Shown piece after piece: positions 6,834 to 14,486 of a stretch of 34,983 bases of DNA; within the stretch, counting starts at the first letter, position 1, and every line of letters begins with the position of its first letter. Source of the stretch: Lachnospiraceae bacterium. GTDB taxonomy: Bacteria > Bacillota > Clostridia > Lachnospirales > Lachnospiraceae. The stretch covers positions 1-34,983 of the forward strand of contig CAAEWE010000052.1 of assembly GCA_900759665.1 (NCBI GenBank), read 5' to 3'. A program made the translations under genes and the position numbers. Under the pieces are notes generated by a model that worked only from the letters and a program-made list of their open reading frames with translations, was not told the origin of the DNA and ran no database searches.

Positions 6834-7808
6834 TCAATTCTCCCACCGGATCTGCTCTCCCTGAATCACTTCATACCGGATCAGTTCCCTGCCGTCCAGA
6901 TCCTCCCGATGCATATCCACTGCTGTGATCTGATGGTTTTCATACGTCGTGTAATAATAGATTCCTCTGGTTGCATTACAGCAGGAAGTATACAATGTGA
7001 TCTCATGCTTTCCCTCTCCCACATCGCAGCAGCCTCTCGGCTGATCCACAGAGCCCAGAATGTGAAAAAACTGGCTGACACTTTCTGCTTCACTGTCACC
7101 GGAAACGGAATTGGCTTTTACAAAAGCGACCCGGACAAACCGGGAAGCGGAGGAAAGATCTCCCGGCAGTCCCATAGCCCCCATGCCACGGCTGTAAGTG
7201 CCAAGAGGCAGCTCCGGAGCAAATGTATTCTGAGGCTGCTTCGGAGACAGCCCCATATAATTATTAAGCTGGAACATCTGGGTCTCAAATGGCGGATTAT
7301 TGGTCAGAACCCCCACCGGATTGTCATGAATATGGAGACCATCCGCCATGGATTCTACGACAACGCAGTCACCGGCATCCGCAATGATCCAGTGAAGTCC
7401 GGCAGCCGGAAGCTGTTCGCTAAACGGTGTGCCTGTAAGATTCATACGGGATAACAACTCCCGCACTTCCTTCATTGAAGCACACTGGGATAATACCCAC
7501 GGAATAAATTCAAACTGTGCCACGTTTTCTCTGTCCGATTTTACGGACTGATACACTGCATTGCCAACAAAATTTAAGCCAGCCATGCCGACACCCTTTT
7601 CGTTAACCGCATCATAATATAATGGATAATCTGCTGCCACATGTGCCATTCCGATCATGGCATAATGACTCTCCCGCATTCCCATATGACGGAACGGAAA
7701 CGGATAATGACGCGGGGTTATCGTAATCTCATCCCCATAAGAAAATTCATAATCCAAAGTTCTTCCAATATAAAAATCCTTTGTCCGGTAAGTTGCTGCT
7801 GTACACAT
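6834..7808 (-). CDS. Choloylglycine hydrolase family protein (probable bile salt hydrolase)
   Basis: This N-terminal-nucleophile amidase family cleaves amide bonds of conjugated bile salts or penicillin V. The 324-aa length is typical of bile salt hydrolases. After Met removal Cys2 (MCTAATY) would be the nucleophile. Further family landmarks are R16 and D19 in IGRTLDYE, the LNFVGN loop (78-83), TNNP (169-172) and R223 in SASRFVR. The start at 7808 follows GGAGG by six bases, and the 24-bp longer reading would bury the nucleophile. No signal peptide is seen, so it is probably cytoplasmic. Family membership is firm; the bile-salt versus penicillin preference is inferred from length and gut context. 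It is a single-gene unit with its own terminator. Confidence 0.92.
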   Translation of the reverse strand: MCTAATYRTKDFYIGRTLDYEFSYGDEITITPRHYPFPFRHMGMRESHYAMIGMAHVAADYPLYYDAVNEKGVGMAGLNFVGNAVYQSVKSDRENVAQFEFIPWVLSQCASMKEVRELLSRMNLTGTPFSEQLPAAGLHWIIADAGDCVVVESMADGLHIHDNPVGVLTNNPPFETQMFQLNNYMGLSPKQPQNTFAPELPLGTYSRGMGAMGLPGDLSSASRFVRVAFVKANSVSGDSEAESVSQFFHILGSVDQPRGCCDVGEGKHEITLYTSCCNATRGIYYYTTYENHQITAVDMHREDLDGRELIRYEVIQGEQIRWEN

Positions 7809-7930
7809 ATTTTTCCTCCAATCATGATTCATTTTTGATATTTTCTGTCATAATTCTAATTTGTCCAATCAGTAAATCACATATCTGCACACAATTTCTG
7901 TGCATGCGGAGTTTCGAAGAACCCCCTAAT

Positions 7931-7950
7931 ATGAACCATGTCGGGTTCAT
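7931..7950. repeat. Short hairpin repeat, copy 1
   Basis: ATGAACC-ATGTCG-GGTTCAT forms a 7-bp stem. Its flanks (CCTAAT before, TATAT after) match those of the hairpin at 18858-18876, whose stem has different but compensating bases. It sits between the LuxR pseudogene and the hydrolase gene. A short frame through this stretch (7822-8016) is not believed to be a gene. Confidence 0.6.
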
Positions 7951-8022
7951 TATATCATCTCCGTGATCCATCTGTTTACCGATTTTAGCATAACATTTTG
8001 AATATTCCGCTGCCACCGCTGC

Positions 8023-8567
8023 TCATTCGTGATACTCCTTAAACAGCTCCAACCTCGAACTGACTTCCAGCTTCCGCAGGAGATTCTGAATATGCTTCTG
8101 TACCGTCAGACTGCTGATATCGTACTCCTCTGCGATTTCTTCATTGGAATCAAACTGCAGGATCCGTTCCAGAATCTGTGTCTCCCTCGCAGTCAGTCCA
8201 TAGTGTTTCCGAATATCCTCCACTGTCCGCAAAGTGGTACTCTTCTTATGATCTCCGGTTATGATCCGCGGAAAGACCTTATTCAGATGGACTCATATGG
8301 ATCGCAGAAAAAACATATCATCCGAATACCGTTTCTCTGCCTCCGCAAAGGTATCCGGGACGCAGATTGGTTCCGGCTGATACAGGTTTTCGGCATTCAC
8401 CAGAGAGGATGTCCCCACCGGCTCTGCCGCCAGAAGAATGCTGCAGTATGTATGCGGGATCAGCATACGGATCGGCACCATAAACTCTGTTTTGAGTTCC
8501 TCTATGGTGGTACAGTCATACAGATGATTGATCAGGTCATTATAAATTAAAAACTGATTTTTTCCAT
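8023..8567 (-). pseudogene. LuxR-family transcriptional regulator, broken by frameshift and nonsense codon
   Basis: The C-terminal part (8023-8232) is a clear LuxR-type helix-turn-helix containing LTARETQILERI and SSLTVQKHIQNLLRKLEV. Reading upstream in the same frame there is one in-frame TGA near 8310, and beyond it an open stretch encoding QFLIYNDLINHLYDCTTIEE and about 60 more residues. That stretch lacks a start in frame. The ATG at 8567-8565, which has AAGGTG six bases upstream, runs into a stop after MEKISF. One extra A in the A6 run after ATGG would restore MEKNQFLIYND. At least two lesions therefore inactivate the gene. It is transcribed away from the aminotransferase remnant at 8769 and may once have regulated it. 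Confidence 0.82.
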
Positions 8568-8637
8568 TTTTTTCACCTTATAAAATACTGCTTCTTTTTA
8601 GTTATTTTGATTCATTTCACATTATTATATGCCTTTT

Positions 8638-8655
8638 TACTCTAGAGATAGAGTA
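8638..8655. promoter_or_regulatory. Operator-like inverted repeat in the divergent gap
   Basis: TACTCTA-GAGA-TAGAGTA is a perfect 7-bp inverted repeat between the divergent regulator and aminotransferase pseudogenes. It lies about 70 bp before the plus-strand -35. It may be the former binding site of the regulator. Confidence 0.4.
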
Positions 8656-8722
8656 CCATATATCCTACCAGTCTGCAAATAGTTATACTATCGTTCCCGT
8701 AGAAATTGCTTTAAAAATATAA

Positions 8723-8751
8723 TTGAAAACGGGTATATCCGGTGCTATAAT
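8723..8751 (+). promoter_or_regulatory. Strong promoter upstream of the aminotransferase pseudogene
   Basis: TTGAAA (8723-8728), a 17-bp spacer and TATAAT (8746-8751) make a near-perfect housekeeping promoter. It points into the pseudogene at 8769. Confidence 0.75.
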
Positions 8752-8768
8752 GGTTTCAACAAAAATAG

Positions 8769-9221
8769 CTCACAAAATACAAAGGCGTATTTGCTGAAGT
8801 TCATTCGTATTTCACCCCTTGAAATGACGAACTGATTTCCGCGGATGACAAAAAGAAAATGGTGGATGACACACTTCATTATTTTGACAATTATGTAAGT
8901 CCAGGCTGGCTGAAATACAGAAAATCCGTTTTCTCCGATTCGGAGAACGGTGCTGTACTGGAATGGCATGACGAAGGAGCTTACTGCTATGGACTGAACG
9001 GCGAAAAGTTCATCGACTGCCTCGGTGGTTTTGGTATTTACACCTGCGGTCACAGAAATCCTGAGATCCTGGATGTGGTAAAAGCATAGCTTGATCATCA
9101 GGCACTTCACTCACAAGAGCTTATCGACAATCCATGGTTTCTTGGTTCTCCTACCTTTGTAGGAAACCCTGTATGTTGTTCTGCCGCACTTGCTGATACC
9201 AAAAAAGCAATGAACCTGTAA
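8769..9221 (+). pseudogene. Putrescine aminotransferase (class III) remnant with internal deletion
   Basis: One frame carries fragments of a class III aminotransferase of the putrescine type: KYKGVFAEVHSYFTP, then DDTLHYFDNYVSPGWLKYRK and the FIDCLGGFGIYTCGHRNPE block near the family N-terminus. TGA at 8820-8822 and TAG at 9087-9089 interrupt it. After the TAG the frame continues as LDHQALHSQELID and jumps directly to NPWFLGSPTF and GNPVCCSAALA, which belong some 250 residues further on in the intact enzyme. The PLP-lysine region is missing and the C-terminus is cut. The join falls at ELID, where the intact protein has a second (E/Q)LID, suggesting deletion between short direct repeats. It is the only gene remnant on the plus strand. 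Confidence 0.85.
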
Positions 9222-9292
9222 ATAATTAATGGATAATCAGACAGTAAACTTACCAAAAATTGATTAATAAATGATAAACTTGTCAAATGATC

Positions 9293-9324
9293 TGTACCAA
9301 TATACCTGTCCGTATATTGGTACA
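9293..9324. repeat. Perfect 13-bp palindrome
   Basis: TGTACCAATATAC (9293-9305) and GTATATTGGTACA (9312-9324) are perfect inverted arms around a 6-bp loop. It lies 20 bp beyond the spoVAC stop and 70 bp beyond the aminotransferase remnant. There is no good T-run on either side, so it is not a standard terminator. It could be an orphan operator, a weak bidirectional terminator or a recombination scar. Confidence 0.6.
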
Positions 9325-9344
9325 AATTTCTTAAGCTCCTATCC

Positions 9345-9839
9345 TTACATAATACTCCCCAGCCAGTAGATCACCCCTACAACCCAGCTGCAGAATATCC
9401 CGTACAAGATCACCGGTCCTGCAATCGTGAAGATCTTACAGCCAATCCCAAAGACCTGTCCCTCCGCCTGGAATTCAATCGCCGGAGATACCACGGAGTT
9501 GGCAAATCCGGTAATCGGAACGATACTTCCGGCTCCGCCAAACTGTCCCAGCTTCTGATAAATATTAAGACCGGTCAGAATGATACTCAAAAGAATTAAC
9601 GATAATGTCGTGTAAAGTCCTGCCAGCTCTTTATCATTTCCCAGATATTGGTAAAAGCTGTTGAAGCCTTCTCCCAGCAGGCAGATGGCTCCTCCCACCA
9701 GAAATGCTTTCGCACAATTTAAGAAACGATTGCTTTTTGGGGTAATATTACTGACATATTCATTATATTTTTCTTTCTGTTTTTCACTGTCCTTTTCCTG
9801 TAAAACTTCCTTGATCTTAGGACTATTTTTCTGATCCAT
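9345..9839 (-). CDS. spoVAC: Stage V sporulation protein AC
   Basis: SpoVAC is an inner-membrane protein of the spore, needed for dipicolinic acid uptake and release. The 164-aa protein has the family signatures FLVGGAICLLGEGF, GLNIYQKLGQFGGAGSIVP and ITGFANSVVSPAIEF, with about four hydrophobic segments. SVVSPAIEF separates it from the related SpoVAE. The start at 9839 follows GGAGG by seven bases. It is the last gene of the sporulation operon here. spoVAD and spoVAE, which usually follow, are absent, and a decayed region begins instead. Confidence 0.95.
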   Translation of the reverse strand: MDQKNSPKIKEVLQEKDSEKQKEKYNEYVSNITPKSNRFLNCAKAFLVGGAICLLGEGFNSFYQYLGNDKELAGLYTTLSLILLSIILTGLNIYQKLGQFGGAGSIVPITGFANSVVSPAIEFQAEGQVFGIGCKIFTIAGPVILYGIFCSWVVGVIYWLGSIM

Positions 9840-9924
9840 ATACTTTCCTCCATTCTGTCCCGTTTTACGGATAGATTGATCCAACTTAAATTTTGCTGCT
9901 TATATCTTATTATTCATTTTACCA

Positions 9925-10347
9925 CTAATGCTGCATCCGGAAATATAACTGATAAAAACAAGCCACTGCCTTTCCCAACGCCAGCGCAAGTATCACAAAC
10001 GGCAGTCCTGTGGCAAGCTTCACCCTCTGCACCAGCACCGGGATCACCTTTAAGGTCTCCGCCAGTGCCATTGCCAGACATCCCACAAAGATTCCGGTAA
10101 ATAGTCCAAATACTGCCAGCATTGCACTTCCAAACGGAACGGATATTTCAAATACCGTCAATACCGCTCCGGTCAATCCTCCCCAGAAAATGCAGTTTTC
10201 CAGATGATACACCCGATTCGCCATATGAAGTTTACTTGCCAGTCTTGGCAGCATCTCCAATATGGAAATAAATGCAAATACACCCCCGGCTACGCTAATG
10301 CCTCCGGCAAATCCGATCAATCCCAACAGTGCCTGTTTCCAGATCAT
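9925..10347 (-). CDS. spoVAB: Stage V sporulation protein AB
   Basis: SpoVAB is a small integral membrane protein of the spoVA operon, expressed in the forespore. The 140-aa product is almost entirely hydrophobic, with four likely membrane helices, and has the family's GLIGFAGGISVAGGVFAFI opening and YHLENCIFWGG motif. Its ATG overlaps the end of spoVAA by 4 bp, indicating translational coupling. The gap to spoVAC is 85 bp. Confidence 0.93.
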   Translation of the reverse strand: MIWKQALLGLIGFAGGISVAGGVFAFISILEMLPRLASKLHMANRVYHLENCIFWGGLTGAVLTVFEISVPFGSAMLAVFGLFTGIFVGCLAMALAETLKVIPVLVQRVKLATGLPFVILALALGKAVACFYQLYFRMQH

Positions 10348-10967
10348 GAGATCTCCTTTCCTTCTCTTGATGCATTTTTGATCATGGCATTATTCATTTC
10401 CTGCTCATAATTTCTCATTTCCAGATGAAGAGGTGTCGGATCATCCCTCTCATTCCGGGCAGAAAAATGATTATAAAAGCCCAGAATACCAATCGCAATG
10501 CCTATGCAATACGTAATCTCCATAATGCTTCCCTTAGTCTGTTCCGTTCCCATGACCAGCTTATAAAACAGAGAAAATACATCTCCCACACTGACATCTG
10601 TATTAAATGTCATGATCGTAAAGCCTGCTCCAAAAAATATGATCAGACTCACCAGCACCGCCTTGCAGATCTCCATAAATTTTGACGGCTTTGGAGTGTC
10701 CTTAAACTCTACAATAAAATCCGGTTCCCCGATATTTACCACCTGCAGCTCCGGCCGCTGCTTCTGCAGCAGATCAATGACTTTCATGGCAGAAAAAACA
10801 AGCTTCTGCTCTTTTTCCTTCTGAAATGTATAAAGCACCAGCTTCCCGGCTTCTTTTTGTAATGCACTGTCCGCAGTAAGAATTTCTGCCACATCCTCCA
10901 ACAGCACCTTCGGATGGGATACCTGACTATTCTGTTCCAGTTTTAAGTAAATAATATCGGATTTCAT
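10344..10967 (-). CDS. spoVAA: Stage V sporulation protein AA
   Basis: SpoVAA has a soluble N-terminal region followed by a membrane region, and works with the other SpoVA proteins in spore dipicolinate transport. The 207-aa protein begins MKSDIIYLKLEQNSQ and has two membrane helices (about residues 105-125 and 150-170). ATG at 10967 is preferred: AGGAGG lies nine bases upstream, while a GTG at 10976 would abut the ribosome site. The ribosome site and first codons lie inside the 3' end of the 59-aa ORF upstream, so the two genes overlap by 41 bp in different frames. Confidence 0.93.
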   Translation of the reverse strand: MKSDIIYLKLEQNSQVSHPKVLLEDVAEILTADSALQKEAGKLVLYTFQKEKEQKLVFSAMKVIDLLQKQRPELQVVNIGEPDFIVEFKDTPKPSKFMEICKAVLVSLIIFFGAGFTIMTFNTDVSVGDVFSLFYKLVMGTEQTKGSIMEITYCIGIAIGILGFYNHFSARNERDDPTPLHLEMRNYEQEMNNAMIKNASREGKEIS

Positions 10968-11106
10968 TGTCAACACCCTCCTGCTCTACAAATTTGCCGT
11001 TGGCATAGGTTGTTTTCGCATTACGCATGATTGCAATATAACAGACAGTACTCAAAGTCATAACACCGATCACCAATACATAAAACCACATTTTTTTCTT
11101 CTTCAT
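10927..11106 (-). CDS. 59-aa single-TM protein between sigF and spoVAA
   Basis: A short reading frame starts MKKKKMWFYVLVIGVMTL and ends LLKTGTE. Lysines, one membrane helix (about residues 6-25) and a short outer segment follow in order, giving an N-in/C-out topology. AGGGG lies about ten bases before the ATG. It carries the ribosome site of spoVAA in its last third and overlaps that gene by 41 bp, so its translation may control spoVAA. Position implies cotranscription with sigF. No family is recognised. The dense spacing and membrane pattern argue that it is real. Confidence 0.65.
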   Translation of the reverse strand: MKKKKMWFYVLVIGVMTLSTVCYIAIMRNAKTTYANGKFVEQEGVDNEIRYYLLKTGTE

Positions 11107-11185
11107 GGTGCATTTTCCCCTTTCTCTTTTCAGTAAATTGTTCCCTGGGAATGGAAATTTTATACATCTTTATTTCAAATTACAT

Positions 11186-11974
11186 CTACCGCACCTCCTG
11201 CCGCAACCGTAACAGTATCTTTTTCTCAAGGCGGCTGACCTGCACCTGACTGATTCCCAGCTCTGCTGCCACCTGGGTCTGGGTCTTATCCTCATAGTAG
11301 CGCAGTGTAATGAGCCTGCGTTCCTTCTCTTCCAGTGTCCCCAGAAGCTGTTCCAGCAGGACGTGATTGATCACCTTTTCTTTTTCTGCATCCACCCCGG
11401 AGTCAGCCTCTCCGGTATTTCCCCGTACCGCTGCGGTTCGGGATACATAACCGACACTGGCATTTTCTCCTGCCACCACTTGATCGATCAGGTAAATTTC
11501 CTTGCCTTCCGGCTGATAGACCGGCCGGTATATGGAGTCCACATCCCGGTTTGCCTCGATCGCTACAGCAATCTCTTCCGGTTCCAGCTCCGTTGCCGCC
11601 GCGATCTCATCCACCGTTGCCTGACGTCCCAGCTCCTGCCCCAGCCGCTGCGCTGCCAGCTTTACCTTCCAACCGTTTTCCTTCATGGTACGGCTGATCT
11701 TGATCATGCCGTCATCCCGCATAAACCGTTTGATCTCCCCAAGGATCATAGGTACAGCGTATGTACTGAATTTTACGTCAAATTCCAGATTAAAATGATC
11801 GATCGCCTTGATCAGTCCGATACAGCCGATCTGAAACAGATCCTCCGGATCATATCCTCTTCCATTGAAGCGTTTCACGATATTCCAGACAAGTCCCACA
11901 TTTTCCTCCACCATTTGATCTCTTGCCTGGCGGTCACCGGCACGGGCTTTTTTTAATAATTCCATTGCATCCAT
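11186..11974 (-). CDS. sigF: RNA polymerase sporulation sigma factor SigF
   Basis: SigF is the first forespore-specific sigma factor. It is held inactive by SpoIIAB and released by dephosphorylated SpoIIAA. The 262-aa protein has region 2 (NVGLVWNIVKRFNGRGYDPE then DLFQIGCIGLIKAIDHF), region 3, and region 4 ending in the HTH QVAAELGISQVQVSRLEKKI. The start at 11974 follows GGAGG by seven bases. The reading frame stays open further upstream, but that part overlaps spoIIAB in another frame and is a shadow. The order spoIIAA-spoIIAB-sigF matches the classic operon. Confidence 0.97.
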   Translation of the reverse strand: MDAMELLKKARAGDRQARDQMVEENVGLVWNIVKRFNGRGYDPEDLFQIGCIGLIKAIDHFNLEFDVKFSTYAVPMILGEIKRFMRDDGMIKISRTMKENGWKVKLAAQRLGQELGRQATVDEIAAATELEPEEIAVAIEANRDVDSIYRPVYQPEGKEIYLIDQVVAGENASVGYVSRTAAVRGNTGEADSGVDAEKEKVINHVLLEQLLGTLEEKERRLITLRYYEDKTQTQVAAELGISQVQVSRLEKKILLRLRQEVR

Positions 11975-11996
11975 TTGACACCCTCCACGCCAACTC

Positions 11997-12410
11997 TCAT
12001 GTTCTGTCTCCAATGTGCTTGCCCAGCTTGACGCGGGTGCCCTTCCCCACCTCAGAATATACCTCCAGCTCGTCCATAAACGCTTCCATAAAGGCAAAGC
12101 CCATGCCGGAACGCTCCCACTCCGGCTTCGTGGTATATAAAGGCTCCATTGCTTTTTCAATATCCGGGATGCCCACTCCGTGATCCGTGATCTCCACCAT
12201 GATGTCCTGTCCGGTGATCTCACAGACGATCTCAATCTCTCCTTCCCCGTTGTTATATCCATGAAGAATGCTGTTGGTTACCGCCTCCGATACAGCGGTC
12301 TTTACATCCGCCAGTTCCTCCAGAGTCGGATCCAGACGTGTAATATATGCCGCTACCACAGTTCTTGCAAATGCCTCATTTTGTGAATTACTATCGATGA
12401 TCAGTTTCAT
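11997..12410 (-). CDS. spoIIAB: Anti-sigma F factor SpoIIAB (serine kinase)
   Basis: SpoIIAB is a GHKL-fold kinase that binds SigF and phosphorylates SpoIIAA on serine. The 137-aa protein has the N-box E42/N46 in SEAVTNSILHGY, the G1 box DHGVGIPD (76-83) and the ATP-lid sequence TTKPEWERSGMGFAF. The start at 12410 follows GGAGG closely; a longer frame from 12560 runs into spoIIAA. The stop lies 22 bp before sigF. Confidence 0.97.
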   Translation of the reverse strand: MKLIIDSNSQNEAFARTVVAAYITRLDPTLEELADVKTAVSEAVTNSILHGYNNGEGEIEIVCEITGQDIMVEITDHGVGIPDIEKAMEPLYTTKPEWERSGMGFAFMEAFMDELEVYSEVGKGTRVKLGKHIGDRT

Positions 12411-12444
12411 TTTCTGCCTCCATTGATCTGATTTTTTCGTTTTC

Positions 12445-12828
12445 TTATTTGTCCTTTTTGGTGTTAAGCCCTTCCACTGCCTGCTCCGGTGTTGCATATC
12501 GTTCAATGATCTGAAACAATCCGGACAGATTAAAGATCCGTTCGATCTCCTTGCCGACATTGGTCACTGCTGCCTTTCCTCCCCGGAACATCACTCTCTT
12601 ATATCTTCCCATGATCAGTCCGATTCCTGAGCTGTCCATAAAATCGTTCTCCCGGAAATCAAAAATAATATGACGGATATCACCGGCATCGATCAGCCTG
12701 TCCGACTGCTCCCGCAGCAAATTTACCGTATGATGATCCAGATCCTGTGAGATATAGATGATCAGACAGTTTTGCTGTATTTCATAATGAATTGCTTCCT
12801 GCTCCTTTTGATTCAAAATAATCACCAT
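12445..12828 (-). CDS. spoIIAA: Anti-anti-sigma factor SpoIIAA
   Basis: SpoIIAA is a STAS-domain protein that frees SigF from SpoIIAB when unphosphorylated. The phosphoacceptor motif DFMDSSGIGLIMGRYKRV is intact, with S66 as the likely site. The start is less certain than for its neighbours. ATG 12828 has AAAGGA directly against it, so the following GTG or a TTG three codons later could be the true start. The length from 12828 is 127 aa, slightly above the usual 110-117. It is the first gene of the operon. No confident SigH promoter was found in the 120 bp upstream. Confidence 0.94.
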   Translation of the reverse strand: MVIILNQKEQEAIHYEIQQNCLIIYISQDLDHHTVNLLREQSDRLIDAGDIRHIIFDFRENDFMDSSGIGLIMGRYKRVMFRGGKAAVTNVGKEIERIFNLSGLFQIIERYATPEQAVEGLNTKKDK

Positions 12829-12843
12829 TCCTTTCTGAAAACC

Positions 12844-12860
12844 TGCAGCGATCCGCTGCA
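12844..12860. promoter_or_regulatory. Inverted repeat in the spoIIA 5' region
   Basis: TGCAGCG-ATC-CGCTGCA is a perfect 7-bp inverted repeat about 16 bp before the spoIIAA start. It has no T-run. It may be an operator or an RNA hairpin near the ribosome site. Confidence 0.35.
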
Positions 12861-12948
12861 AAAATCAAAATCGCAACCTGCGTTTTGTCCTCCATAACCA
12901 CTTCACTTTTCCCATTCCCCCACTGTGTTACCAGCATTTCCCATACAC

Positions 12949-12998
12949 AAAAAAGACCTGCCGGAGTGATACAATAAAATGTACACTCTGACAGGTCT
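12949..12998 (-). terminator. Intrinsic terminator after the zinc-ribbon TPR gene
   Basis: On the minus strand, AGACCTGTCAGAGTG pairs with CACTCCGGCAGGTCT (two mismatches or wobbles) and is followed by a T6 run at 12954-12949. It closes the long operon ending at 13030 and separates it from spoIIA. Confidence 0.9.
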
Positions 12999-13029
12999 CC
13001 CTATCATTTTCTCTTATGTCTGCAGCCGG

Positions 13030-14475
13030 TTACTGACCGATCTCCCGCAGTCTGCTCTTTGCTTCTGCAACGCGGACAGAATCCGGATAATCATTCACCA
13101 CCTGGTCATAATACTGCTTTGCTGTCTCAAAATCAGACTTCTGCTGATAACAGCGTCCCAGAAAATACATGGCATCTGTATTGTCCTCATTAAACTTCAA
13201 TGCCTTTTTGAGTAGTTTGATCGCCTTATCATAATCCTTCTTGCCGGTGTAGTCACCCTGACCATTGTAACAGTCTCTTCCCTGTTCAAAGAAAGATTCT
13301 GACGCTGTGGAGTAGGTCTCTTTTTTGATCTTTTTATAGAACTTCTTTGCCTCATCCCCTGCCAGACTGTCCGGATCTACTTTATCCAGAGCCTTTGCTG
13401 CCGAAAGCTTATCATCATTGATATAATACTGCATCGCCTGGATCAGATTGTCATAAACCGCCTGAACGCCATCCAGATCGGTAGGACTGCCGCTTTGATA
13501 ATCGGATAACCTCTTGGTCAGCTCGTCCACCTGCTTCTGCAGCTCCGTATTGGCATTTTTCAATGTGCTGACATCACTTTCCCCGGAAGCCAGATTCTCA
13601 CTGTATGTTTTAAATGCTTTGTTTTCTTTGCTGCTGGAATGCTGCTTTAATGCAGGTGTGATCAAAAACTGCATGATCACAATTCCGGCGATCAGTCCCA
13701 GAAGTACATGCACAAACGGCATAACGGATGGTTTCTCCTCCTTGTACAGGGTGATCGGCTTGTACGCATTCTCGTCTACCCTTGGTAATGTCTTTCGCAC
13801 CGGCTGTTCCGCAGGCTTCTCTGCCTTTGGTGCAGCATTTTCGCCCTTAATATGAACATCTGACAGCTCCTTTAAATAGGCTAATGTCGTGGTGTTGGTC
13901 ACATCCACCCCGCTGATGGATTTCATCAACTTATACGCACGCACCCGGTTCTCTTTCTTGCCGGTCTTCATATAGAGAAGTGCCAGAAGCTGATGCGCCC
14001 GGATAAATTTCGGATTAGTGCTGACCACCTTCTTCAACTGAATGATCGCCATATCCTCATCGCCGTTCTGTGCAGAGAACAGTGCAGAATTATACTTTTT
14101 GACCATCTGACTATAAGTCTCCAGCCGGTTCGGATTGGACTGGATCAGCCCGATATAATGATCTGCTTCATTATGCTCATTCTGAAAATGCTTGCTGATC
14201 ACCCATTCACTGAGAGCCGATACGATCTCTCCTTCTTCAAAATAAATGAGTCCCAGCAGGTTTCTTGCATTGGTATTTAATTTGTTAAATTTTAAGCTTT
14301 TGTGCAAAGATGCGATCGCTCCGGAAAGATCTCTGACCTTTGCCTGTTCCAGACCCCGGTTATAGCAAATATTGGATGCACTGAGAACCCTGCGGTAATT
14401 GCGCAGCTCCTGTCCACAGTTATCACAACGATCCTTCTTGAAAGACACCTCTGCATTACATCTTGGACATCTCAT
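13030..14475 (-). CDS. Zinc-ribbon TPR membrane protein
   Basis: The 481-aa protein starts with a zinc ribbon (C3, C6, C17, C20). A first TPR block follows (about residues 35-190), then a charged Pro/Lys linker, one membrane helix (about 252-275), a coiled-coil stretch (about 295-330) and a second TPR block to the C-terminus. The N-terminal half should be cytoplasmic and the C-terminal TPRs outside. This type of protein is common in Clostridia; its partner is unknown. ATG 14475 has AGGGG eight bases upstream. It lies 11 bp after the 50-aa ORF and ends before a strong terminator, so it closes the valS-fapA transcription unit. Confidence 0.85.
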   Translation of the reverse strand: MRCPRCNAEVSFKKDRCDNCGQELRNYRRVLSASNICYNRGLEQAKVRDLSGAIASLHKSLKFNKLNTNARNLLGLIYFEEGEIVSALSEWVISKHFQNEHNEADHYIGLIQSNPNRLETYSQMVKKYNSALFSAQNGDEDMAIIQLKKVVSTNPKFIRAHQLLALLYMKTGKKENRVRAYKLMKSISGVDVTNTTTLAYLKELSDVHIKGENAAPKAEKPAEQPVRKTLPRVDENAYKPITLYKEEKPSVMPFVHVLLGLIAGIVIMQFLITPALKQHSSSKENKAFKTYSENLASGESDVSTLKNANTELQKQVDELTKRLSDYQSGSPTDLDGVQAVYDNLIQAMQYYINDDKLSAAKALDKVDPDSLAGDEAKKFYKKIKKETYSTASESFFEQGRDCYNGQGDYTGKKDYDKAIKLLKKALKFNEDNTDAMYFLGRCYQQKSDFETAKQYYDQVVNDYPDSVRVAEAKSRLREIGQ

Positions 14476-14486
14476 TGTTCATTCCC

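Noticed and set aside
7822..8016. 64-aa open frame through the hairpin repeat
   Set aside because: No ribosome site and no recognisable domain; it spans a repeated hairpin and is better explained as repeat DNA.
11975..12262. N-terminal extension of SigF
   Set aside because: Open frame only because it overlaps spoIIAB; the ribosome site and family length place the start at 11974.
12829..12948. SigH promoter for spoIIAA
   Set aside because: AGGACAAAA is present, but no suitable -10 with GAAT lies at the correct distance.
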